In this document: one piece after another, positions 38,450 to 51,624 of the stretch
Layout: each line of letters begins with the position of its first letter
Position numbering within the stretch: position 1 is the first letter of the stretch
Assembly: GCA_905250115.1 (NCBI GenBank)
Contig: CAJNOI010000010.1
Location: 1,129,392-1,193,391 of the forward strand
Source of the DNA: Adineta steineri
Taxonomy: Eukaryota; Rotifera; Eurotatoria; Adinetida; Adinetidae
Direction: 5' to 3'
DNA length: 64,000 bases
Program-made: the position numbers and the translations under genes
The notes under the pieces: model-generated
Databases searched by the model: none
What the model was told of the DNA's origin: nothing
What the model saw: only the letters and a program-made list of their open reading frames with translations

Positions 38450-41400
38450 ATGACTGAGTTTCAACATCATTCCGATAATTATGATAAAGTGGCTATACTT
38501 GATGCTGGCTCACAATATGCAAAAGTAATCGATCGTCGAATACGTGAACTTTCAGTTTATTCTGAACTTGTACCATTACAAATATCAGTCAATGATTTGC
38601 TTTCACAACAATATAAAGCAGTTATTATATCGGGTAGTCCCGGCTCAGTAAATGATCCAAATCCTGTTCATTATGATCCAAAATTATTTGAATGTGGTCT
38701 ACCAATTTTAGGTATTTGTTATGGATTACAAATGTTAAATAAACAACGTGGTGGTACGATTGTACGACAATCTGTACGTGAAGATGGTCAATTTCAAGTT
38801 GAATTAAATATAACAGAATGTCCTCTGTTTAAAAATATGAATAAAATTGAAAATGTTTTATTAACACATGGAGATAGTATTGGACAACTTGGAGAAAATT
38901 TAATAGGTGTGGGTACAAGTGATTCATTTATTGTTGCATGTGCTGATAAAGAAAAACCTATTTATGGTGTTCAATTTCATCCAGAGGTAAATAGAATAGA
39001 TATGTTTTGTATTATATTGCAAATTCTTAGGAAGAATGACAAAAGAATGTCTGATGTTTGTAATTTCAGTTTGTCATATTGAATTTAATATATCCGTTTA
39101 TAGAAGATATTCATAAATTATAAATTGAGGACATGTAATAGAATAAAAGATTAGCGCACTTATTCACATCATGTATAATATTAATCAAATGATAGCTATC
39201 ATTTTGATTAACAAAGTGTAGAATGTACATGACATTTTATTGATAAATCTCTGCGATTGTGTTTAAATCAATGCTATTTTAATAATCAGTTTGAATACAA
39301 AGTAAGCCAAAAGTCACTTTACCGTACAGGAAATCGAATACCTCCGGTATGCTGTGTGTTGACTTCAACGAAATTCAGTTTTGAAAATATAGGAAGAAAG
39401 CTGTTAGTGTAATCCCTGCCGGAATTAAAATGTGAAACACGATCTAACTGTTGTTTTTACCTTCAAGAAGATATTTTAATAGTGTCATTATGAAACAGTT
39501 TTCACCTTGTCCTGTGGCACGAACGTATAGAAATAATTTACATATTATAAATTCACTTGATTAGTATTTGAAGAGTTCTTATAAAATTCAAAAGAACATC
39601 TGTCACTCATACTTTGTATTGCATTATCGGTGACGTCTGTGACTAGGTCAAAAGAACGTATTTGCGTCACCGCTATGATGATCTATGCTGTCCTGTCGAT
39701 CACGTTTGTTAGGGGAAAGGGCGTATGAGTGCAAATTTCTACCCTTAAACACTTCAACACTTGTTTTATAGATATAAATCATGAATATGTCTGTATCATT
39801 GATAAAAAAAAGTCACATCGTTTGCTTCAGTTGCAGTGAAATAACTTTTGCATCACGCTGTATATTGTTTTTTTCGTTGAAGTTAACACTTATATTTTTG
39901 AAGGGTGTGGGCGTATTATTCATCACCCTTACCCACCCTTTAAGAAACTTTTTCAATATCACGCCTGATTTTTATCTTAATTATTTTTATTGATAACAAA
40001 TTACTTATTATTTTACGAAATTTAAATAAATAAAACTAAAAAAACAATATTAAAGCTCATAGAAAATATCAGTGTACTAAAAACAGCGATGACAAAGATA
40101 ATCATTTCTTCGATTTATTATTTAGGTCGATTTAACTGATAATGGTGTACAAATATTTAAAAATTTTCTCTTTGATATTGCTCATTGTCGAGCAACATTT
40201 ACTATGGGCTGTCGAGTTGAAGAATCTTTCGGTACTATTCGATCATTTGTCAAAGATCAACCAGTTTTTGTTCTATGCAGTGGTGGTGTTGATAGCTCTG
40301 TTTGTGCTGCTCTTTTAACACGTGCTTTACCAGCTGAACAAGTCAAATTAGTTAGTATAGATAATGGATTTTTACGTCTTAATGAAAGTAATGAAATACG
40401 TGAAACTTTATCTCAATTTGCAACTGTCAATTATATTGATGCTAGTCAACGTTTTGCTCAAGCTAAAACGTACGTCCGAACAAAAGTCACCCAAACATCG
40501 AATGAAAAAGATTTAGCTCCGCCACGACGTACATCGGTTTCAACAAATTTTTTAAGTTTATATGATGCTGATATATTACTTGAAGAAACTTTACCATTAA
40601 GTGAAGAGATTGATCCTGAACATAAACGTAAAATTATCGGTGATACATTTATAAAAGTTGTACAAGAATTTTTACGTGATAATAATTTTACATTTGATGA
40701 TATTATTTTAGCACAAGGTACATTAAGACCTGATTTAATTGAAAGTGCATCACATTTAGCAAGTCAAAGTGGTCATGCTGATGCTATTAAAACACATCAT
40801 AATGATTCACCCATGGTACGTCAATTACGTAAACTTAATCGTGTTATTGAACCATTAAAAGATTTTCATAAAGATGAAGTAAGACAAATTGGTTTAACAT
40901 TAGGTCTTCATCCAGATGTTATCTATCGTCATCCATTTCCTGGACCTGGTTTAGCTATACGTATCTTATGTACTGATGAACCATATATGCCTCATGAAAC
41001 ATTTGCACAAACATCAAATTTATTAAAATCAATTGTTAATTATTCAACACAATCTTCTTCAATCTCATCATTAAATGATATTTTTACAGATAATGAAAAA
41101 ATACGTTTACAAAATCTTACATCATTAGATAAACATGATTATACATCAGTATTATTACCAGTAAAATTTAATTTGAATTTTTTTCTTTATAAGAGAAAAA
41201 ATCAAATTTCATTTTTTTTTATAGATTCGAAGCGTTGGTGTACAAGGTGATGCTCGTACATATAGTTTCGCCGCAGCAATTAGTTCAAATGATAAAAAAC
41301 CTAATTGGAATGAATTATTTATGCTTGCACGATTAATTACGAAAACATGTCATCATATCAATCGTGTTGTTTATATACTTGTAATTTATTCTATTAACGT

Positions 41401-41893
41401 TTTATTTTGTATCACATCAATATTTTTAGGGTAAAAAAATTCTTGATACAGAAATAACACAAATTACACGTACAACGTTAACACCAGATATTATTGATAA
41501 AGCTCGTGCTTGTGATTATCATGCCATGGTTATAATGAAACATCATGGTGCTTATAGTTCAATAAGTCAAATGCCAGTTGTATTAATACCTGTTGAATTT
41601 GATCGACAAAATCGTGCAGATGAAAATGAAAAACGGAATGATGGTCAACATTCAATTGTTTTACGTACATTTCTTACAAAAGATTTTATGACTGGAAGAC
41701 CAGCTGTACCTGGAGAAACATTTCCTCTTGATATGTTAGATGAAATATGTGAAACAATTCTAACAAATGTACCAGGTATAAGTCGAATTCTATATGATTT
41801 AACATCGAAACCACCAGGTAGAATTTCTAAAATTTCTTTAATTAACATTCAATTTGTTTTTTTTGTCTTTTAGCCACAACTGAATGGGAATGA
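38450..41893 (+). CDS. GMPS: GMP synthase (glutamine-hydrolysing)
   Basis: Converts XMP to GMP in purine synthesis, using ammonia released from glutamine. Five exons (38450-38986, 40126-41160, 41225-41380, 41430-41817, 41874-41893) join in phase to 711 aa (human 693). The N-terminal class I amidotransferase has its triad: Cys90 in LGICYGLQ, and His177 and Glu179 in GVQFHPE. The ATP pyrophosphatase domain has the P-loop SGGVDSS at 231-237. The dimerisation domain has HPFPGPGLAIRILC, RSVGVQGDARTYS and the C-terminal PATTEWE. The insert after the P-loop domain and the overall length fit the eukaryotic form. The first intron (1139 nt) is much larger than any other intron in the window. Confidence 0.97.
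38987..40125. other. Exceptionally long GMPS intron
   Basis: Most introns in this window are 40-65 nt; this one is 1139 nt, with ordinary GT and AG ends. It contains less AT-rich patches, an 8-bp inverted pair CGGTGACG/CGTCACCG (39628-39635 and 39665-39672), and a G/C-rich imperfect palindrome around 39901-39945. No open frame with family features. It may hold an old inserted element. Confidence 0.5.
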
Positions 41894-43082
41894 AGATAAT
41901 TTTTCTTTTACATATCAAACTTTTCTTTTTTATTATATTGCATGCATTATTCTTTTGTATTTCTCCATACAATTATTTAATCTCGTTCTTTCCTGTAGTT
42001 ATGTAACAAAAAACCATTAATCTGATAAGAATGTCACAATGCATTTAGACATTTTACAATCATAATTATATTTGAGTATTTTGTTTTGAAATGATTTTGT
42101 AATTAGTTGTTTTTTCTTTACTAACATTATTTTGTTTTTTAATTTAAATATAATCATTAATTAGATAGTCAATAAATACATAAATTTTGGAACGAAAACT
42201 GTTTTAAAATATCGGAAATAAACTAAAAAATATAAGTCAATATAGCACGGCATTTAGAATCAGTCAATTAATCGTAACAGAAGTTACATTGGAAGGTCAT
42301 TTGAAAAAAAATTATTTGTTCAGAATCATAATATATTGATGAATAATAGACAAAGACAACTTGTTTGTTTTAATATTATGTTCATTCTTATCAAAAAATA
42401 GATTAAAGATTTACATCTTAGTAAAAAGTCTTCCGTTTCTAATCGATGTATGATTGTATCAATATGTTATTATCTTTGATCTTGTATTATATATGTGTAC
42501 ACTCGCGAGTAGAACAAGAAGTTGATGTTTATTGTATTAGTATGACATCTATAAAGCATTGATTGAATGTTAAATATATATGAATTTAAGAATTTTATTA
42601 TGAAATTTCGTTCTATTTTGAATAGTTAATAAATTTATGTTTTTTGTAAATTTCCTCCAATGTAATTAACTCACTAATGTCGAGCGATTGATTGCGTGCA
42701 TTACATCAACGCCTGTGCACTCAATGTTGTCGTCTTGTCTTTTGATATATTATTGTTTACTTACTGTTAACCTCAACATAACATCTACCTGGTTGTCATC
42801 AGTTTTTCTCTTCCATCATTTTCTGATAAATTAATTTTCTTATTTTTGTTTTTCTAGACCCTTATTTTTTGTTTGTTTATCACCTCTCTTGATATTTGTT
42901 GCTGTCGTTTGTGTACCCCTCGATGGTTGATCTAATCATATTACTTTTACATTCTTCATTGATTATTTTCTACCGTCGATGAACACATATATTCATTTAT
43001 TTAATCCCACCTTATCAGTACATCAAAAACAGAAAATAATTCTTGTCATTGATCAATTTAATCAGAATCAATTACTGTCCAA
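41894..43082. other. Intergenic, GMPS to SPSB
   Basis: About 1.2 kb AT-rich; no gene, RNA or repeat recognised. The SPSB promoter should lie near its right end, which is T-rich. Confidence 0.5.
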
Positions 43083-44875
43083 ATGGTGTTACCCCGTCAA
43101 ACAAAATCAACTGAAATTCGACAAGAATTAAATACAAGAATAAAAAAACATAAGACAACAGTAGTGAACAGTAAACAAAAATCAATTCATACTAAACGAA
43201 AAAAATTAACTAAAGTAATTGATTTAAAATCAAATAAAAAATATTAAACTGAATTATTTTGTATTTTTAGCGTGTGGATTTAAACAATCCATTGACAAAT
43301 ACGAAAACCTTACGTCGAAGTCGACGTTTAAACAATAAAAAAAGACAATCATCCAGTTCATCTTGTGATTACAATCCTCCCGTAATTCTTACTTCTTCTT
43401 CATCATCAACTTCATCTTCGAATTCTATTCCTGTTGACACAACACCTGTAACTAAAACTTATCCATTACGATCACGTTTACGACGTGCATCGTTGACAAG
43501 TAGTAATCTAATAACAACAACAATAACAAAAACAAATCGTCGCTCACGCATATCAAAACAACAAGATCCATCAACAATATCATCATCGATGGGTCTTCGT
43601 AATGGTAAAATAATTAATTTACGTACAATTATATCAGGTTCAACATCTCAATCAGCCCAAGAAATAACAACATCAACACTTCCATTACTTGCATTCAATC
43701 CTTTACCACGTCATCATCATCATCAAACAAATAATTCCACATTATCAGTATCATCATCGTCATCATCTTCTTATTCATCAACAATTTCAAATAATAATAA
43801 TAACAATAATAACAATGAATTAAATTCTACAATATGTCAATATCATTATTCAAATATTACAAATCATCCATCATTAGATCCAACGAAATATTTTCCTGCT
43901 CGATTGGATATTCTTCTTGACCGACCACCTGTATCACGTGAAAAACAAATTGAATATGGATGGAATCATGATGATCGCTCCATGAATATTTTTGTTAAAC
44001 ATAATGATCCATGCACCTTTCATCGACATGTAAATAAAAACGAAACATTGAAATATATATTTTTTATTAAATTTTATTTTTAGCCTGTTGCACAAAGTAC
44101 CGATGCTGTTCGTTGTAAAAAAGGTTTCACAAGTGGTATTCATGTATGGGAAATTGAATGGTACAATAAATCATAGAAATTACATATATATATAAATTTA
44201 ATATATTTATATTCATTTAGGAATACGAGACAACGTGGAACACATGCTGTAGTAGGTGTCGGTACAATAAAAGCACCTTTGCATTGTCCAGGCTATCAAG
44301 CACTTGTTGGGATGAATCAAGAATCTTGGGGGTGGGATTTAGGTCGAAATAAACTTTATCATAAAGGTGTTAATAGTGTTTATGCTTCAACACAGTATCC
44401 ATCGTCTGGTTCTATATCTCCGACAACTACAACATCTGTAGTCACTGATCCAGCTGATGCAATTAATAATAATGGCATCTCATATCCATCGAAATCAGAT
44501 GAATGTTTTGTTGTACCTGATAAATTTTTTGTTGTTTTGGATCTTGAAGAAGGAACATTAGCTTATATCGTTGATGGACAATATTTAGGTGTAGCATTTA
44601 GTGATCTTAAAGGTAAAGGCGCACTTTATCCAATGGTATCATCTGTATGGGGACATTGTGAAATAACGATGCGTTATATAAATGGATTAGAACGTAAGTT
44701 ATTTTAAACTGATTCTATATTTGTATATATTTTTTTAATTAATATAGCTGATCCGCTTCAATTAATGGATTCATGTCGACGAGTAATACGTAAACAATTA
44801 GGCCGATCGAATCTACATTTAATTAATCAATTGACATTACCTAATTCACTTCGTAATTATCTCGTCTATCAGTAG
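43083..44875 (+). CDS. SPSB: SPRY domain/SOCS-box protein (SPSB1/4 type, gustavus-like)
   Basis: Substrate receptor of a Cullin-5 E3 ubiquitin ligase: the SPRY domain binds target peptides and the SOCS box binds Elongin B/C. Five exons (43083-43214, 43271-44029, 44084-44160, 44221-44693, 44748-44875) join in phase to 522 aa. The SPRY domain (about 260-480) has [60 protein letters not shown] and [20 protein letters not shown] perfect-looking SOCS box follows ([18 protein letters not shown], then SLRNYLVYQ at the stop). Human SPSBs are about 270 aa. Here an additional N-terminal region of roughly 200 residues, basic and Ser/Thr/Asn-rich with [10 protein letters not shown], precedes the conserved part. 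A homopolymer Asn run and Ser runs come from simple repeats. Confidence 0.93.
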
Positions 44876-45485
44876 AACAATGTTTTTTTTTCTCCTTCAT
44901 TTCTATTTAATTGTACAAGTGAGATAAAAGATGATTTAGGAAAAAAAAAGCCAATAATTTCTTTTCTACGTGTGTTTTGTTTTGTTCTTTTTTTTCTCTT
45001 CTTTGAACTTGAAAAAAATCAAACAAAAACTTTTGGTTTCTTTTTTCTTATCGTCTTACTACAGTTTTCTTTTTCTTTTTCTTTTCTCTTTTCTTCATTA
45101 TTATTATTATACATACATATATTACTTAAACAGTGCTCTGTATCATATAGATAGTTTTTTCCTCTTGTTTATCTTTGATTGTTTATTCTCTTTTTTCAAC
45201 AACCTAACAAACACACACACACACACACACACATAGAAAAACATGATCATCGCATTAATAAAACATTCATTTTTTTTTGTTGTTTAATGTTTAGTGTATG
45301 TTTTGTGTGGTGAATCTTTTTCTTTTTCCTTTGATATGCTGTAAAAGATTAAGCTATGAGTTATGGCATCTGTATATATATATAAAAGAAAACTTTGAAA
45401 AAAACGATATATGAAATTCAAGGCTATTTAATAATTAATTGATATGGGTGTAATTGCAGATTGATTTCTTTTTTTTCCTAAATAT
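44876..45485. other. Intergenic with CA microsatellite
   Basis: About 610 nt, T-rich, with a (CA) run at 45212-45232 and AATAAA at 45257-45262. No gene. Confidence 0.6.
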
Positions 45486-47521
45486 ATGGCTTCGAATACA
45501 TTTTACAATCAGTCAAAGCAAGAATTAAAAGGATTGTTTAATGTTATGTTACTTTTTTTCTTTTATTTGAAAATAGAAAACGTCAACCACTTGCTGATAT
45601 TGATGATAGTATGACAAGAAAACGTTTGAATCATAACCGATTAACATTGATGAAAATGGCGCCTGCAACAAAAATATTTTTGACACAAGATGAAGCACTT
45701 GCACATATTTCCGAACGGCAAAAAAATGAGACAAATATTAATTTAGTTAATATATTAACGAAAGATTTATATGTATTTGAATTAATCTCTTTTTTTCTTT
45801 TGATTAGGGTGAAATTTTATATTTATTCAGTTTCGAATCACAACCGGATGGGAACCGACGATATCAAGTTGCTGATATAGACATCTTCTTTCATGAATAT
45901 TAGTAAGTTTGAATTAGCCTTTTTGTTTACAGTAATTTGTTTTATTTATTATTATAATTTAGTCAGTTACCTGCTAATCAACGTCATATCTATGAAATTA
46001 TTATTGATAGTAAGAACAAAATAAATGTGGGTTGAGAATTTAAAATGAATTTTATGTTCTAGAAAAACCATCAAAACTTTATTTTGATCTTGAATATGAT
46101 ATTGCTGCTAATCCAACTATCGATGGATCAAAGTTAACGAATAACTTTATTAAGGTGCGAATATATAATTACTCAACTTGAAACTCATGGAAAAAATTAA
46201 CCTACCAATTTCTTCCAGTTTGTTCTGAATTTTATGCGAAGACGAAGTGATGATTTAAATTATTCTATAAACGATGTACTCATATTGGATTCAACGTATG
46301 TAATTGATAATTTCGAATAATCAATGAAGAAATTTGTTTTTTGCTTCATTCTAGATCGTCTACAAAATTTAGTCGTCATTTAATTTTTCAAACAAAAGAT
46401 CCATTCTTAGATAATCTTGCTGTTGGTAAATTTGTCAATTTAATCTTAGAAGATATTCATGGCTGTATAATTAATCATCAATGTACTGCAGCTCGTATTA
46501 CTACACCATTTCTAACACAACAAACACAATCATATCCGGATTCAACGGGTTTTGCGACAAACCTTCTTACAACTATCGAATCACATTTATTTCGATTTCA
46601 ACAATGTCAATGCATTGATGATTATACACAACTTCCTTTGAAAGATCTTATTGAATTTATTGTAAAAAAATCTGATGGAAATGAATTAACATGGTTTTGT
46701 GATATGAGTAAGATGAATTTCTATTCAATTCTAATAATTATATAATTTTTTTTCCAAGGTGTTTATATGAAAAACCGAGCATTTCGATTACTTCTATCGA
46801 GTAAATTTAATCAATCCGAATGTTTTACAGTTGCACCTGAAAATAAATGGGAACCCGATATAGGACGTTCATTAATTCAATCAACTGAACATGAACGTCA
46901 AACATTTATGGCATCATTAGTTTATTTTAATGGGTAAAAATGAATTAGTTTCTCTACCAAAAGAAATTCATTTCCTATTTAGACCTATTCGACGTTTTAT
47001 TCATGTTGATGATGAAAATCCAATTAAAACAAAATCTGTTATTTCACGTTCACAAAAGCAATCATCATATATAACAGATGATTTAGAAAAAATTAAAGGA
47101 GATTATCCAGAACTATGTAATTTCATGATGAATATTGCACGAGATCAAAATAAGAATGATAATACATATCGTGCAAGTCGTTTGTATAAAGGAAAAGAAG
47201 TTCAAAATGATTTTCGATGGGAAATAAATTTTATGTATGCTGGAGATTATAAATATTGTGAACGAATTGAACGTCATCATAAAAATAATAATATTTAGTA
47301 AATCAAACTTTTTTTATTAAAAGAATTTCAATTGCCTTCTTATATTTAGTTTTGTCGTTGACATGCGTAAAGGAACATATCGACAAAAATGTCATGATCC
47401 AGATTGTAAATCTTTTCAAGGTATTGAACGAATATTATCGACAAATGTAACACCTTGGTTAATGGTAGTCAATCAAGAATGGGAAAGTCAAAGTCCCCGG
47501 TCTATGCTAGAAACACTTTAA
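45486..47521 (+). CDS. PRIMPOL: Primase-polymerase PRIMPOL
   Basis: Archaeo-eukaryotic primase family enzyme that re-primes stalled forks and bypasses damage in nucleus and mitochondria. Ten exons from 45486 to 47521 join in phase to 514 aa (human 560). Catalytic motif I is LYFDLEYD (Asp and Glu of DxE), motif II is FSRHLIFQ (SxH), and motif III is the Asp in TWFCDMSVYMKNRAFRL. The C-terminal zinc knuckle has YCERIERHHKNNN followed by RQKCHDPDC, with the Cys, His, Cys and Cys in the same order as human. The acidic RPA-binding tail of the human protein is not evident; the end is short (RSMLETL). Start: MASNTFYNQSKQELKG fits a first exon ending at a 41-nt intron, but this exon is the least certain. 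Confidence 0.93.
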
Positions 47522-47649
47522 TGCGAGAATTCTTTTTTTGTTATATGCCATTTATTATGTACAATTGTTTTTTCTGTGTGTGCTTGTTATTGAAATCTGA
47601 CCGAAATTGAACTTAATAACTTATTCTAGATGAGATAATAATTAATTCA

Positions 47650-48724
47650 ATGCGATTATCATTAATATTAAGAAGTTTAAAGAATGTTACGGAAGGTAAA
47701 ATTGTAGAAAAAAATGTTTTTATATGAAATGAAAAGTTAATATTTTTAGAAAGATTACCAAGAAAAAAACCTTATTGGTTAACAAAATCAAATTTAGAAA
47801 TTCCAGGAAAATCTCGTTCTATTGTTGATCTTATTCAATCATATAAAGCTCGTACGAATGAACCAGGTTTTTTAAAACGAACAATATTAATGCGTAATTA
47901 TCAAAAACGGAATGAGTATATTAATGATTTATATTGATTATTAAATATTTTTATAATAATATATAGATATTGTGAAAAAGATTTTTTTGAACAAGGACCT
48001 GATGTTTACGCAGCTTCTCGAACAATTGAATATAGTGGAAGATTTCGAATGAATGGCCGACAGAAATGGATAACTCGATTAGAAAAACCACGAGGTACAT
48101 TAGCACTTAATTTAAATTTTCAATTAGAAGCTGTTGATCTTTCGCAAACATCTATTAATATCGATGGATTAGATCATTATGGTAGGTAAATATGAAGGTA
48201 TGAGGATTAGAATATATACTCATACAAGTGTTTTTTTTTATTTGATTATTTTAGTTGGTTGTGATAATATTAAAGCAATGTATCTAACTAAATGTCGTTA
48301 TGTTGACGACTGGTTTCTTTCTAGACTTGCTCATGAATTTCATGATCAATTGTTATTCCTTGATTTAAGTGAATGTCCTTCCGTAGGAGTTACTGGATTA
48401 CTTGCACTTACTCGTCTTAAGTATATATATAATTTGTTTTTTGAATATGTTCAAATTAAGTTTTATTATAGATCATTGAAAAGATTACGTCTCTATAATC
48501 TTCCACCATTCGATGGTAAAGAAGCAGCAGCTATGATCTTTGAAGAAAATGTACCTGGATGTTTAGTAGAAGGCATTAATTATGAAATAGAAACTGTAGC
48601 TGGACTTTTAGAAGCAGGTGAAACACAACAACAACAAGATGAACTTCATCTAATCGGTACAAACAACGATGATACTCAACATCCTCAAGATGACAAAACA
48701 CGACAATCTGTTCAAGTGAACTAG
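47650..48724 (+). CDS. DMAC2: DMAC2/ATP synthase subunit s-like protein
   Basis: Leucine-rich-repeat protein of mitochondria; human DMAC2 helps assemble the distal membrane arm of complex I. Five exons (47650-47695, 47750-47915, 47967-48181, 48255-48420, 48472-48724) join in phase to 281 aa. A short basic N terminus (MRLSLILRSLKNVTE) suits a targeting peptide. Conserved parts are TKCRYVDDWFLSRLAHEF, LLFLDLSECPSVGVTGLLAL and SLKRLRLYNLPP, the LRR-like segment shared with ATP5S and DMAC2. The C-terminal tail is Gln/Asp-rich. The ATG lies only 128 nt after the PRIMPOL stop, with a TTATTCTAG acceptor-like site about 20 nt upstream of it, so the pair may be co-transcribed. Confidence 0.85.
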
Positions 48725-51624
48725 ATAGTTGTTTTTCAAAATATATGTTCTAGGAAAATACCCTTTTTTTATTAGTGTATCTAAATTTGATTGAAATAAA
48801 AATAAAAACAATCGTTTGTTTGAATTTATTAGATTTATCACAAAAGTATAGTTTTTTAGTACATAAGTTCCATTAGATTACCAAAGTATATTCAAATAAC
48901 ATACACTATTGATTACTTCTGATCAAAAATTATTACATAAGTAATGCATATGTTGGAATAGAAATTAAATCTTCATAGATTTTAAAAAAGCAGATTTATA
49001 TGCAATCATCAAGGTTTTTTGTTTCGCATGAAGAGTGTAAAGAAGACGATATTTTCTAAGACTATGAATAATTTTCGAAAAAATTCTTCAGATTTTGTCA
49101 ACAGATGAATATTCTTATCTTCAATGCTATCTACTTCCATGTAATTTAACAAAAATATATTCTGTCCTTGAAAAACGTTATTGATGATCACTAATATATG
49201 ACTCATTATATAAAGGTATAACGTTAATGTACTGAGAATCAGCTGATATATGACATATATCTATAATTCGATCATCATAACCTTTACTTACCGGTTATGT
49301 ATACTTAAAAACCTTATACAACCCAGGTGAAAAAAACCAGACATCAGAATATACAAGACCGTATCCATACACGATTTTTCGTATGATCATAGCGTTGGAT
49401 CTTATATCACCTTGTTTCCTGATTTTTTATAAGACTGCAGCAAAAATTACACAAGATTCTGAAAACAAGAATTGTATGAGAGCTATCTGAATAGCTCTTG
49501 TTAGATATGATCTGTTCATACAAGATTTCTACTTTTCATGACATTGATCAAAAATCTGATTCCGTTGTAATAAAATGGAGGAAACAGGTACTATTTCGCT
49601 AGATAAAATGCTGTTCGATGTTATTAACTTCGCAAGTCAGCTTTAAACTTTGAAAAATACTATTTCACATTAACCATTTAGTTAGCAGAGTGATTCATTG
49701 ATGAGATCTCGACATAGTTTAGAAAATTACTATCTGGAAACTGACTTTGAGAAGAACATATACGTCATCGTATAATAGCACGCTCTGCATTTATTTTTTA
49801 AGATCTTATATTGCACAAATACCTTCAAACACATAGATTTTTATGTTATAAATGGTAAAGGTACCAGCCAAAGTCAATAAATAACAACAAAAAAAACTTC
49901 AACAAAAACTCTGTATATTTTGTAGAAATGTGATTCAATAATTCAACAACAACAGTTGATGAATCGTATAGATGTAGAAAAAAATATTTTAATTTCTACA
50001 TATATATTCATATAAATGAAGACTTAAAAGTTTTAGTTCCTATATATATTACTCATACAGATGAAGACTAAAAAGTTTTAGTTCCTATATGTATTATTCA
50101 TGTAGATAAAGACTAAAAGGTTTTAATTTCTATATGTATTCATATATATTTTCTTTGAAAATACGTAGAAATTGTTAAACAAGAAAAGTTTTTTGTGAAA
50201 CGTTATGAAGTTGATGATTTAGTTGAATAACTCCTACATATATACATTAGTTCTATTTCGTGGAGATTTGAAAGCGAAAAAAACTTTATTTATTCAATTT
50301 CTTTGTTTATTAGTTGTTGTTTGATTCTGTTTCTTTGCACAAATGTGGTTCACTATTCTTCTTATTATTTTATAGTTTTTGCTTTGTCTAATACTTTTTG
50401 TGTACGGATCTGCTTGTCAGTCTTACTGTAAGAACTCAGAGACGACGATTTTTTGTATGATCAGGTCTGATCTTGACGTATGATTTCATGCCCTGGGTAT
50501 CTTTTGCCAAAAATTTATTTACGTAATAGAAACAATATGAAATGACGATGAACGTTCACTCTGTTCTTGCCATATGAATATTTGTATATAGTCCTGTCGA
50601 GGAAGATGGATAAGAGCTTGTTTCCTTGTCTATTTTACGGATACTAAGAAAAATTGTTAATGGAAAGAAAATATCTGTGAGAAACAAAAAAACGTGATCA
50701 TATCATGGTTATAATAAAACTATGGATTAATCTTCATTATTATGGGAGTACATGTCTATACAGAACAAAAAAATCTATTCTGTAAATGTATTTTATCAAT
50801 AAACAAAAAAAAAATAGATAATTGACACCTGTTCTGATAAAATGATGAATTGCAGAATGAAATACAATGGGAGAAAATGATCACATGCAAGTGAATAAAT
50901 AGAGTTGTAAGAATATTAAGTGTGATTTGTGTTTTTTTTATAAGAGAGAGAGAACAAAATTGTTATTATTATGTAATAGTAATGTATTTGAATATAATAC
51001 GAATTCAAATATTATTTAATACAGTTTTATAAAACTCTGAATTGTGTTTTCATATTAAATATTTACACTTTGAAAATTTTACTCTATTAAAACCATATAT
51101 GTATTAAAGGTATATTCTTTGTCCATTTTTTTTTTTCATTCTTCTATTTGAACTAAAGTCAATGTGTCTGAATGACTATCACACTTCATGTTAGAGGAAA
51201 TTAATTCTTCCCTTTCTCTAGATGAAAACAGATGTTGAACCACTCCTATCAATTTTTTGTTTCTTTCTTTCAACAGTATACATGCGTGACTGTACTATAC
51301 TAAGTAAATGAAACGAGACGGGGACACTCATTACACATGCTGCTTTAGGCCGAATTAATCATCGTATATGTATATATAGGCTTCATTTTTTTTAGTTACA
51401 CGCTATCATTTTAAATCATACATAAAACTCATAAGAGCTTATATATATATTTTTTTTTTCTCAAACAAAAGAAAAACTTTATAACATACAAGTTGTTCGT
51501 ATGCATATAAATTAAAAAAAAACACATGAAAAAAAATCGTACTGACAAGATTTTGAATAAAGCCGGGATAGAGAAGACAATAAAATTGATTGCATTATTC
51601 TTTTTTTTGAAAAAAAAATTTGAT
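48725..51624. other. Intergenic, 2.9 kb
   Basis: AT-rich, no supported gene. The main feature is the 45-bp tandem repeat described separately. A 65-codon minus-strand frame at 49009-49206 lacks family features. Confidence 0.5.
49988..50150. repeat. 45-bp tandem repeat, about 3.5 copies
   Basis: Successive copies contain the core GAAGACTAAAA followed by GTTTTAGTTCCTATAT. The cores start at about 50018, 50063 and 50108, an even 45-bp period. Copies differ at a few positions and the outer ones decay. No open frame spans it. Confidence 0.8.

Noticed and set aside
39628-39672. CGGTGACG/CGTCACCG inverted pair as a transposon end
   Set aside because: Only 8 bp with a 29-nt loop and no target duplication; too weak to call an element.
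44970-45236. 88-codon Phe/Leu/Ser-rich frame
   Set aside because: Translation of T-rich 3' flank plus a CA microsatellite after SPSB.
49009-49206. 65-codon minus-strand frame
   Set aside because: No family features and no flanking exons; kept as intergenic.
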